Counted from the first letter of the stretch, positions 1 to 5,642 are shown. The stretch is 5,642 bases of DNA from Rhodoferax sp. (GCA_020048255.1 JAIFMR010000043.1:1-5642), one strand, 5' to 3'. Made by a program: numbers and translations. Notes: generated from the sequence alone by a model not told the origin.

Positions 1-177
1 AAAAATTCGGTTGTCCGTGCCAATGGTCGTGTGGCCTTCAATAACACAATGCGGACCGACCGTTGTACCGGCTCCAATTTTGACGTGCGGGCCAATCACG
101 CTGTAGGGTCCGACGCTGACCGTGCTGTCAAGATCGGCCGCCGGGTCAACAAGCGCGGTGGCATGGATGGCAGTCAA
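1..177 (-). CDS. lpxA: LpxA, UDP-N-acetylglucosamine O-acyltransferase (N-terminal fragment)
   Basis: Cytoplasmic enzyme of the first step of lipid A synthesis: it transfers a 3-hydroxyacyl chain from ACP to the 3-OH of UDP-GlcNAc. Only the first 59 codons are in the window; the left edge cuts the gene. The visible protein begins M-T-A-I-H-A-T-A-L-V-D-P and runs straight into left-handed beta-helix hexapeptide repeats (V-G-P-Y-S-V-I-G-P-H-V-K-I-G-A-G, then I-E-G-H-T-T-I-G), as in known LpxA proteins; the family is about 260 residues. The catalytic histidine (His125 in E. coli) lies beyond the edge. The start is a TTG at 175-177: it places the protein start where betaproteobacterial LpxA proteins start and has a GAGGGG ribosome-binding site 6 bases upstream. 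An in-frame TTG at 193-195 is the only near alternative and would overlap fabZ. The gene follows fabZ after 10 bases. LpxA rather than LpxD, because the N-terminal uridine-binding domain is absent. Confidence 0.93.
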   Translation of the reverse strand, partial: MTAIHATALVDPAADLDSTVSVGPYSVIGPHVKIGAGTTVGPHCVIEGHTTIGTDNRIF

Positions 178-183
178 ACCCGG

Positions 184-189
184 CCCCTC
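184..189 (-). promoter_or_regulatory. Ribosome-binding site of lpxA, overlapping the fabZ stop
   Basis: GAGGGG lies 6 bases before the TTG at 175-177 and shares two bases with the fabZ stop codon TGA (188-190). It decides the non-ATG start of lpxA and means ribosomes finishing fabZ sit on the lpxA initiation region, so coupled translation is likely (inference). Confidence 0.65.
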
Positions 190-625
190 AAGCAATCTTG
201 CGCATGGCGCAAGTTAACTCAGCTTCCACCGCCAAGTTGCCGTCCACCAGCGCCCGTGCCTTGAATTTGAAAATTCCGGCCTTCATGCGCAGCAGTTCCA
301 CTTCCAGAATCAGTTGGTCCCCTGGCTCGACCGGCTGCTTGAAACGCGCACCGTCAATGCCCGCAAAATAATAGACCATGTCATCGGTGGGTGACGAATC
401 CAGCGCATCAAACGCCAACAGGGCAGCCGCCTGGGCCAGTGCTTCCAGCATCAACACACCGGGCATCACCGGACGATGTGGAAAGTGGCCCTGAAAAAAC
501 GGCTCGTTCATGGTGACGTTTTTCAAGGCCTTGATGGTCTTTCCTTTGTCGATCTCTAGCACCCGGTCCACCAACAAAAAAGGGTAACGATGGGGCAACT
601 GCTTCAAAATTTGGTGAATATCCAT
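188..625 (-). CDS. fabZ: FabZ, (3R)-hydroxyacyl-ACP dehydratase
   Basis: Cytoplasmic hot-dog-fold dehydratase of type II fatty acid synthesis: it converts (3R)-hydroxyacyl-ACP to trans-2-enoyl-ACP, drawing on the same 3-hydroxyacyl-ACP pool that LpxA and LpxD use. The 145 residues are full length for the family (about 145-155). The N-terminus (I-L-K-Q-L-P-H-R-Y-P-F-L-L-V-D-R, residues 6-21) and the active-site block G-H-F-P-H-R-P-V-M-P-G-V at 46-57 are diagnostic. The catalytic pair is His47 and Glu61, with the 14-residue spacing seen in Pseudomonas FabZ (His49/Glu63). Residues 86-102 (Y-F-A-G-I-D-G-A-R-F-K-Q-P-V-E-P-G) are the second conserved block. FabZ rather than FabA: FabA is longer, has an aspartate instead of the glutamate, and is not encoded among lpx genes. 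The ATG at 623-625 has an AGGA site 8 bases upstream. lpxD ends 15 bases before it and lpxA starts 10 bases after it, so it is surely cotranscribed. Confidence 0.97.
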   Translation of the reverse strand: MDIHQILKQLPHRYPFLLVDRVLEIDKGKTIKALKNVTMNEPFFQGHFPHRPVMPGVLMLEALAQAAALLAFDALDSSPTDDMVYYFAGIDGARFKQPVEPGDQLILEVELLRMKAGIFKFKARALVDGNLAVEAELTCAMRKIA

Positions 626-633
626 GAAACGGG

Positions 634-638
634 TCCTG
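634..638 (-). promoter_or_regulatory. Ribosome-binding site of fabZ
   Basis: CAGGA lies in the 15-base gap between the lpxD stop and the fabZ ATG, 8 bases before the start codon. It supports the chosen fabZ start. Confidence 0.6.
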
Positions 639-640
639 AT

Positions 641-1639
641 TTAAGGGGAAGAAGGGTTGACTGTCAGCAGTTTGATCTGGGCTTCCAACGCGCGAATGCG
701 TTCGCGCAGACTGGCGAGCTGCTTGAGAGATGCTGCGTTTTTTTCCCAAGTAGCATTGTCATCAATGGGAAACATACCGGTGTAGTGACCTGGCTTGTGG
801 ATGGATCGGGTGACTACCGTTGCTGCAGAGATGTTGACACCGTCAGCCAGAGTTAAATGCCCCAGCACCACGGCACCACCACCCACCGTGCAATGTGCCC
901 CAATGTGTGCACTACCTGCCACACCGGCACACCCTGCCATGGCTGTATGGGCACCCACTTGCACGTTGTGACCAATTTGGATCAGGTTGTCCAATTTGAC
1001 TCCGTCACCAATCACAGTGTCTTGCAAGGCACCCCGATCAATGCAGGTATTGGCGCCAATTTCGACGTCATGGCCAATGCGAACCGCCCCGAGTTGCTCG
1101 ATCTTTTCCCAGGCGCCCTGATCGGGTGCAAAACCAAAGCCATCGGCACCAATGACGACACCAGAATGCACAATGCAACGCTCGCCAATACTGCAGTTCT
1201 CGCTCAGCGTGACGCGCGACTTCAATACAGTGTGGGCACCAATACTGGCCCCCGATTCGACGACGCACAAAGGGCCTACCGACGCCGTGGGGTGCACGCG
1301 AGCACCGGGATCAATAACTGCAGAGGGGTGAATTAACGAAGACGGGACCTTGGCCAAGGCTTTCTTCCACAGCTGCGTCACCCGTGCAAAATAAAGGTAG
1401 GGGTTGTCCGTGACGATGCAGTCACCACGGGTCAAGGCCAGCGCCTTGAACTGCGGACTGACAATGACACAGCCCGCTTTGGAAGCAGTGAGCTGGCTTT
1501 GGTATTTCGGGTGGCTCAAAAAACTCAGGTGCTGGTCCTGGGCGGACTCCAGCGGAGCCAATCCTTCGATCAGACGCTGGGCATCGCCATGCAATTCACC
1601 GCCGAGTGAATCAACCAGTGATCCTGCACGCAATGCCAC
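641..1639 (-). CDS. lpxD: LpxD, UDP-3-O-(3-hydroxyacyl)glucosamine N-acyltransferase
   Basis: Cytoplasmic trimeric enzyme of the third lipid A step: it adds a second 3-hydroxyacyl chain, from ACP, to the 2-amino group of UDP-3-O-acyl-glucosamine. The 332 residues compare with 341 in E. coli. The N-terminal uridine-binding domain (about 1-95) keeps the Phe and Tyr that stack on uracil in E. coli (F43/Y49) as F40 and Y46 in S-F-L-S-H-P-K-Y. Hexapeptide repeats form the beta-helix from about 104 to 280. The catalytic histidine is H224 in Q-I-G-H-N-V, with H261 matching E. coli H276 at the same 37-residue distance. A C-terminal helix (about 298-325) completes the trimer. The start is GTG at 1637-1639: it gives M-A-L-R-A-G-S-L, an in-frame TAA lies upstream at 1658-1660, and a ribosome-binding site precedes it. 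A TTG two codons in is a less likely alternative. The C-terminal part carries an in-frame A-run (738-744) discussed in the findings. Confidence 0.97.
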   Translation of the reverse strand: MALRAGSLVDSLGGELHGDAQRLIEGLAPLESAQDQHLSFLSHPKYQSQLTASKAGCVIVSPQFKALALTRGDCIVTDNPYLYFARVTQLWKKALAKVPSSLIHPSAVIDPGARVHPTASVGPLCVVESGASIGAHTVLKSRVTLSENCSIGERCIVHSGVVIGADGFGFAPDQGAWEKIEQLGAVRIGHDVEIGANTCIDRGALQDTVIGDGVKLDNLIQIGHNVQVGAHTAMAGCAGVAGSAHIGAHCTVGGGAVVLGHLTLADGVNISAATVVTRSIHKPGHYTGMFPIDDNATWEKNAASLKQLASLRERIRALEAQIKLLTVNPSSP

Positions 1640-1646
1640 CCGAGGC

Positions 1647-1654
1647 CCACCTTT
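1647..1654 (-). promoter_or_regulatory. Ribosome-binding site of lpxD
   Basis: AAAGGTGG sits in the 22-base gap after the skp stop, ending 7 bases before the GTG at 1637-1639. It supports the GTG start, since no ATG exists near the N-terminus. Confidence 0.55.
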
Positions 1655-1661
1655 CGCTTAG

Positions 1662-2174
1662 CTACTTGCCAGCCGGCACGTTCAGCGCCTTGATGACCTT
1701 GTCGGTGATGTCATGCTTGGGGTTCACGTAAACCGCATCCTGAAAAATGATGTCAAATTTTTCAGCGATTGCAATTTCCTTGATGGCTTTGTTGGCGCGC
1801 TGAATCACCTGCTGCAACTCTTCATTTTTTCGTGCGTTCAAATCTTCCTGAAACTCGCGACGCTTTCTTTGGAAGTCGCGGTCTTGCTCCAGCAGCTGCT
1901 TCTGGCGTGACACACGCTGCGTTTCGGGCAAAGTAGGCGCCTCCTTCTCAAACTTGTCTGCAGAGGACTTGATGCTGGTACCCAGATCCGTCAATTCCTT
2001 CTCACGTTTGGAGAATTCTTGCTCCAGCTTGGTTTGTGCAGCCTTTGCAGTAGCGGCCTCCTTGAGCACCCGATCGGTGCTGACAAAACCAATTTTGACT
2101 TCCTGCGCCTGGACCGACAAAAAGCAAAAACCCAGTGCAATGGCTGTGGCAACGCGACGTAAAAAATAATTCAT
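1662..2174 (-). CDS. skp: Skp/OmpH periplasmic chaperone
   Basis: Periplasmic chaperone that binds unfolded outer-membrane beta-barrel proteins after Sec export and keeps them soluble on the way to the BamA complex. The 170-residue precursor (E. coli Skp 161) has a Sec signal peptide: two arginines at 6-7, a hydrophobic core at 8-20 and probable cleavage after V-Q-A23. The cysteine at 17 is not in a lipobox, so this is not a lipoprotein. The mature start (V-K-I-G-F-V-S-T-D-R-V-L) and end (A-E-K-F-D-I-I-F, then an I-T-D-K-V-I-K-A-L helix) are the conserved strands and helix of the trimer body. Between them, about 45-130 is a Lys/Glu/Gln-rich helical hairpin with heptad character, the tentacle of the jellyfish-like trimer. 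It starts on the last base of bamA, so it is translated with it; position between bamA and lpxD is the usual one. The symbol ompH is also in use for this gene. Confidence 0.95.
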   Translation of the reverse strand: MNYFLRRVATAIALGFCFLSVQAQEVKIGFVSTDRVLKEAATAKAAQTKLEQEFSKREKELTDLGTSIKSSADKFEKEAPTLPETQRVSRQKQLLEQDRDFQRKRREFQEDLNARKNEELQQVIQRANKAIKEIAIAEKFDIIFQDAVYVNPKHDITDKVIKALNVPAGK

Positions 2175-2176
2175 TA
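2172..2176 (-). promoter_or_regulatory. TAATG stop/start overlap of bamA and skp
   Basis: The bamA stop TAA (2174-2176) and the skp start ATG (2172-2174) share one base. The only Shine-Dalgarno-like bases before skp are a weak GGGA about 11 bases upstream, so translation of skp probably depends on ribosomes ending bamA (inference). This would keep the chaperone in step with the assembly machine it serves. Confidence 0.7.
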
Positions 2177-4474
2177 GAAACTTGTCCCAATCTGAAACTG
2201 CATGTTTTGAATTCTATCGTTGTCAAACTTACGGATCGGTTTGGCAAAAGCCAGGCGCAAGGGACCGACCGGTGAAATCCAGCTGATACCGACGCCAACT
2301 GAAGATCTCAGACTGTTGGCATCCGCGTTGATCGCGAGCCCATTGTCGGGACCGCCCACCATACCAGCATCCAAAAATGCATACATACGCAGGGTTCGGT
2401 CGTTGCCCACACCGGGGAACGGGGCCAACAATTCAAAATTCAGGTTGAGTTTGCTGTCGCCACCGACAATCGTGCCATTGGCGTCCATCGGCCCCAAACT
2501 GCCCTGTTCAAAACCGCGAACCGACCCCAGACCACCCCCATAAAATCTCTTGAAGATGGGAAAGGTGCGCCCGCCAGCGGCTCGACCCCAACCCACATCG
2601 GCGTTGAAAGCCGCCGTCAATTGCTTGCTGATGGGCGCATATTGCTGATACTGGTAAGTGGTACGCAGGTAGCGAGAGTCTCCGGCAAAAGACCACTCGG
2701 CGTACGCACGCTGCAACTTGCCGTTGGTGGGTGCCAACGAACTGTCACGGCTGTCCCGAGCCCAACCCACCGTGAACGGCAACGCGTAACTGGAGTAGCC
2801 ATATTCATTGGCATAGTTTGCATACGAGGTTGGCAACAAGGTGCCAGGTTCAATGGTGGTTTTTTCGATACCGGCACCAAAAAACACAGTGTCAATTTCG
2901 GTGAACGGCACACCAAAACGCATCGATCCACCCGCAGTGATCAACTTGTAATAACTCGTGTCCTGATAAGGGCTGCTGGTCTTTTCATACAGATCAATGG
3001 TTCTGGAGACCCCATCTTCTGTGAAATACGGATCGGTCGTGTTGAGCACCAAGACGCGGTTGATCTTGCTGGTGTTGATTTGGATGCCCAGCGAGTTACC
3101 AGAACCAAACGCATTCTCTTGCTTCAAACCAAAAGACAATCCCAGACCGTCACCGCTGGAAAAACCAGCACCCAAACTTAGGCTTCCGGTGGGCTTTTCG
3201 GTCACATTCAGTGTCAAATCCACTTGGTCTGGCGAGCCTGGAACCTCTTGGGTCTCCACCCCAACCTCGCCAAAATACCCCAAACGGTCAACCCGGTCAC
3301 GAGACAAGCGGATCTTGTCGCCGTCGTACCATGAGGACTCCAACTGACGAAACTCGCGGCGCACCACCACATCGCGGGTACGGGTATTACCCGCCACATT
3401 GATCTTGCGAACATAGGCCCGACGCGAGGGGTTGGCCTGCAGCGTCAAGGAAACCCGGTTATTCACCCGATCAACTTCCGGGATAGCCTCAACACGTGCA
3501 AAGGCATATCCAAAGTTACCGAAATAGTCGGTAAAAGCCTTGCTGGTTTTAGCGACATCATCGGCGTTGTAGGCCTGCCCCGGCCGAATCGTCACCAAGG
3601 ACTTGAACTCGTCATTTTTTTCCAGGTAATTGCCAGCCAGCTTCACGCCGCTGACCACAAAGCGTTCACCCTCCGAGATATTGATGGTGATACCGATGTC
3701 GGTCTTGTTCGGCGCCATAGCCACCTGCGTGGACTCAATCTTGAACTCCAGATAACCTCGCGTCAGGTAATAAGAGCGCAGGGTTTCAATGTCGGCATTG
3801 AGCTTGGCACGCGAGTAGCGGTTGGACTTGGTATACCAGCTCATCCAGCCCCCCGTGTCCAGATCAAACAAGCCACGTAACGTGGATTCACTGAACACCT
3901 TGTTGCCGACAATGCGAATTTCGCTGATCTGGGCAGGGTCACCCTCAGTCACTGTAAAAGTCAAATTAACCCGGTTACGCTCAATGGGAGTCACCGTGGT
4001 GACCACTTGCGCCGCGTACAGGCTGCGGTTGATGTATTGTCGTTTGAGCTCCTGCTCTGCACGGTCCATTTGCGCCTTGTCAAAGGGGCGGCCATCTGCC
4101 AGCCCCACATCACGCAATGATTTGACCAGGACATCCTTGTCAAACTCTTTGGTGCCCACAAATTCGACGGCGGCAATGGTGGGACGCTCTTCAACCACCA
4201 CCACCAGCACATCACCATTGGTCTCGATACGCACGTCCTTGAACAAACCCAAGCCAAACAGAGCGCGAATGGCGGCAGAGCCCTTATCGTCGTTGTAGAT
4301 ATCGCCCACTTGAACGGGCAAGGAAACAAAAACCGTACCGGGTTCGACACGCTGCAGGCCTTCAATGCGAATATCTCTCACAGTAAACGGATCTACCGCC
4401 CAAGCAGACGGCGTGGAAAGAACCAGAGTGGCCAACGCAGCCAGTGCATTGAGACGAAAACGATTGAAGTGCAT
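2174..4474 (-). CDS. bamA: BamA, outer-membrane beta-barrel assembly factor
   Basis: Omp85-family core of the BAM complex, which folds and inserts beta-barrel proteins into the outer membrane. The 766-residue precursor has a signal peptide with probable cleavage after A-W-A26. Five POTRA domains follow, at about 29-96, 97-177, 180-270, 272-350 and 353-426, each closing on a strand such as V-V-V-V-E-E-R-P (91-98), T-F-T-V-T-E-G (172-178) or L-T-L-N-V-T-E-K-P (420-428). The 16-strand barrel occupies about 427-766. It holds the loop-6 motif V-R-G-F at 652-655, inside the block G-S-V-R-G-F-E-Q-G-S-L-G-P, and ends in aromatic Phe766, the signal expected of a BAM substrate. E. coli BamA has 810 residues; the difference lies mainly in the barrel, presumably shorter outer loops. 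Five POTRAs and the position between rseP and skp separate it from the related TamA. The ATG at 4472-4474 is the only usable start: an in-frame TAG lies upstream (4484-4486 region). No clear Shine-Dalgarno precedes it. Confidence 0.98.
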   Translation of the reverse strand: MHFNRFRLNALAALATLVLSTPSAWAVDPFTVRDIRIEGLQRVEPGTVFVSLPVQVGDIYNDDKGSAAIRALFGLGLFKDVRIETNGDVLVVVVEERPTIAAVEFVGTKEFDKDVLVKSLRDVGLADGRPFDKAQMDRAEQELKRQYINRSLYAAQVVTTVTPIERNRVNLTFTVTEGDPAQISEIRIVGNKVFSESTLRGLFDLDTGGWMSWYTKSNRYSRAKLNADIETLRSYYLTRGYLEFKIESTQVAMAPNKTDIGITINISEGERFVVSGVKLAGNYLEKNDEFKSLVTIRPGQAYNADDVAKTSKAFTDYFGNFGYAFARVEAIPEVDRVNNRVSLTLQANPSRRAYVRKINVAGNTRTRDVVVRREFRQLESSWYDGDKIRLSRDRVDRLGYFGEVGVETQEVPGSPDQVDLTLNVTEKPTGSLSLGAGFSSGDGLGLSFGLKQENAFGSGNSLGIQINTSKINRVLVLNTTDPYFTEDGVSRTIDLYEKTSSPYQDTSYYKLITAGGSMRFGVPFTEIDTVFFGAGIEKTTIEPGTLLPTSYANYANEYGYSSYALPFTVGWARDSRDSSLAPTNGKLQRAYAEWSFAGDSRYLRTTYQYQQYAPISKQLTAAFNADVGWGRAAGGRTFPIFKRFYGGGLGSVRGFEQGSLGPMDANGTIVGGDSKLNLNFELLAPFPGVGNDRTLRMYAFLDAGMVGGPDNGLAINADANSLRSSVGVGISWISPVGPLRLAFAKPIRKFDNDRIQNMQFQIGTSF

Positions 4475-4475
4475 G

Positions 4476-4499
4476 TTAAAAATCTATTAGTAAAGTCAT
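4476..4499 (-). other. Possible seven-codon leader frame directly upstream of bamA
   Basis: The 44-base gap between rseP and bamA contains ATG-ACT-TTA-CTA-ATA-GAT-TTT-TAA, which would encode M-T-L-L-I-D-F and ends one base before the bamA ATG. Codons 3 to 5 (TTA, CTA, ATA) are normally among the rarest in GC-rich Burkholderiales. No good ribosome-binding site precedes it, and such a frame can arise by chance in an AT-rich spacer, so translation is unproven. The rest of the gap shows no terminator hairpin and no convincing promoter. Confidence 0.2.
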
Positions 4500-4518
4500 G
4501 TCGGGCAACACAAAACGG

Positions 4519-5642
4519 TTAACTCAACAAGCGGGTGATGTCATTCAAAAGAGCAATTGACATCAAGGCAACCAATGCCGCGATGCCGCCACGTTGCAGA
4601 CGCTCCATCCAACGCTCGGACACGGGCTGGCGGGTTACACCCTCCCAAAGATAATACATCAGGTGGCCTCCATCCAGGACCGGTATGGGCAGCAAGTTCA
4701 AGACACCCAGGCTGACACTGACCAGAGCCAAAAATACAAGATATTGCGTGACACCCAGATCGGCCGACTTGCCGGCGTAATCCGCAATCGTCAAGGGACC
4801 GCTGATGTTTTTAATCGAAGCCTCCCCCACCAGCAATTTACCCATCATCTTGAGGGTCAGCGCCGACACGTCCCAAGTTTGCACAAGACCGCGCCAGATG
4901 CCATCAACAAGACCATAAGTGACGGTCATCATCGCCGGCTTGCCACCCACAAAGGCACCAATGCGGCCCAGCGTTTCCCCACCCTCGGTCACGATCTTTG
5001 GCGTGACCACCAGGTCAATGACTTTCCCGGAACGCATCACCCGCCACTGCTGTGCTGCGACCTGGCCATTCACCACAGAACCCCGAATCAAGCGACGCAG
5101 CTGCTGGCCATCAACGATGGGCTGCCCGTTAACGGACTGCACATCATCCCCCATGAGCAACCCAGCCTCGGCCGCTGCACTATCCGTCTGGACCTGCCCC
5201 ATCAATGGCGCTGAAAAAGGTGCAGCGATTCCGATCTTGGCAAACAATTCTGCATCGACCTCTTTGCCCTCCAGGGCAGCCAGAGACAAAACCACCTCGC
5301 GCTCAGCCTGGCGCGGCCCCGCCAGCACCAAGCGCAGGTCCTGACCCGCCATGGCAGCACGCGTCAGTGCCCAGCGCACATCGTCAAAGGACGCGACTTC
5401 CGTGAGGTCGGCACCCGTCACACCCAGGCTGACCACTCGCTCCCCGCCCTGAACACCCGCCTGACTCGCCACGGACCCACTCGCAGGCTGACTCAGAATA
5501 GCCTCTGGCAGCTGAACGCCGATCCAGTTGACGGCGGCATATAAAACAACCGCCAGCAACAGATTGGCGGCAGGACCCGCCGCCACAATGGCGGCACGCC
5601 GAGTCAAAGGCTGGGTGTTGAAAGCGCGGTGACGTTCCGCCA
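4519..5642 (-). CDS. rseP: RseP, site-2 intramembrane zinc metalloprotease (N-terminus missing)
   Basis: Inner-membrane protease that, in E. coli, makes the second cut in anti-sigma factor RseA (after DegS) and thereby releases sigma E; it also removes leftover signal peptides. The frame is open to the right edge, so 373 residues are visible and roughly 75-80 are missing, including the HExxH zinc site of the first membrane helix. Numbering from the first visible codon: A-F-N-T-Q-P (6-11), then the I-V-A-A-G-P-A-A-N block (18-26) beginning a membrane segment to about 42; two PDZ regions at about 48-130 and 143-230, the second with A-A-A-E-A-G-L and V-N-G-Q-P-I; the third zinc-ligand motif N-L-L-P-I-P-V-L-D-G-G-H at 315-326 with Asp323, in a membrane segment from about 299; and a last membrane helix at 350-368 ending F/L-N-D-x-x-R-L. 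A TTG at 5605-5607 could be read as a start, but the family alignment continues upstream of it, so it is internal. It lies upstream of bamA, as usual. Confidence 0.96.
   Translation of the reverse strand, partial: AERHRAFNTQPLTRRAAIVAAGPAANLLLAVVLYAAVNWIGVQLPEAILSQPASGSVASQAGVQGGERVVSLGVTGADLTEVASFDDVRWALTRAAMAGQDLRLVLAGPRQAEREVVLSLAALEGKEVDAELFAKIGIAAPFSAPLMGQVQTDSAAAEAGLLMGDDVQSVNGQPIVDGQQLRRLIRGSVVNGQVAAQQWRVMRSGKVIDLVVTPKIVTEGGETLGRIGAFVGGKPAMMTVTYGLVDGIWRGLVQTWDVSALTLKMMGKLLVGEASIKNISGPLTIADYAGKSADLGVTQYLVFLALVSVSLGVLNLLPIPVLDGGHLMYYLWEGVTRQPVSERWMERLQRGGIAALVALMSIALLNDITRLLS

Noticed and set aside
857..1336. Plus-strand 159-codon frame within lpxD
   Set aside because: The mirror of the hexapeptide repeats of lpxD produces long open antisense frames; there is no independent support.
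1640..1661. Terminator or attenuator between skp and lpxD
   Set aside because: The 22 bases can form only a bulged stem of a few pairs, there is no T-run, and lpxD has its own ribosome-binding site there.
2621..3181. 186-codon open frame on the plus strand
   Set aside because: It lies wholly antisense to the bamA barrel, which is fully explained. There is no family resemblance and no sensible neighbour.
4190..4207. Repeated GTG triplets in bamA
   Set aside because: They encode the valine-rich closing strand of POTRA 1. The run is short and typical of the family, so it is not a meaningful microsatellite.
4475..4518. Promoter for bamA in the rseP-bamA gap (TTGCCC, 16 bases, TAGATT)
   Set aside because: Both boxes match the sigma-70 consensus at only 4 of 6 bases and no sigma E pattern is visible. 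Chance in AT-rich DNA explains it. Only start-site mapping could revive it.
4594..5214. 206-codon open frame on the plus strand
   Set aside because: It is antisense to rseP, which has clear PDZ and LDG-motif signatures. Its translation is His/Gln/Arg-rich with no recognisable domain, as expected of a shadow frame.
5605..5607. TTG as the start of rseP
   Set aside because: The frame continues open to the window edge, and the eleven upstream residues match the RseP family, so the gene is truncated by the edge.

Overview
The window is one stretch of the conserved Gram-negative envelope-biogenesis operon. Every gene is on the minus strand, so transcription runs from the right edge to the left edge: rseP (C-terminal part, truncated by the right edge), bamA, skp/ompH, lpxD, fabZ, and lpxA (first 59 codons only, truncated by the left edge). 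The gene order, the protein styles (a BamA of 766 residues, an LpxD start resembling M-x-L-R-x-G, an LpxA start resembling M-T-x-I-H) and the moderately GC-rich coding sequence suggest a betaproteobacterium of the Burkholderiales, probably Comamonadaceae (Rhodoferax-like). That family placement is inference from sequence style, not from a search.

Layout on the minus strand: rseP ends at 4519. A 44-base AT-rich gap (4475-4518) follows. bamA occupies 4474-2174 and shares one base with skp (2174-1662) in a TAATG stop/start. A 22-base gap leads to lpxD (1639-641, GTG start), a 15-base gap to fabZ (625-188, ATG start), and a 10-base gap to lpxA (177 to the edge, TTG start). No gap exceeds 44 bases, there is no terminator-like hairpin between genes, and there is no RNA gene, mobile element, CRISPR array or sign of transfer. 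The antisense open frames are shadows of the real genes.

The genes work together on the outer membrane. RseP is the intramembrane protease that releases the envelope-stress sigma factor. BamA inserts outer-membrane beta-barrels, and Skp carries unfolded barrel proteins to it across the periplasm. LpxA and LpxD are the two acyltransferases that place 3-hydroxyacyl chains on the lipid A precursor, and FabZ dehydrates the same 3-hydroxyacyl-ACP pool for phospholipid synthesis.

I see no new biological system here. The observations most worth a second look are small: a seven-codon leader frame with three consecutive normally rare codons that ends one base before the bamA start, which itself has no visible Shine-Dalgarno sequence; several in-frame slippery heptamers, one of which (in lpxD) opens a -1 frame of 109 codons into fabZ; non-ATG starts on both lpx genes; and a valine at the LpxD position corresponding to the E. 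coli acyl-chain ruler methionine.
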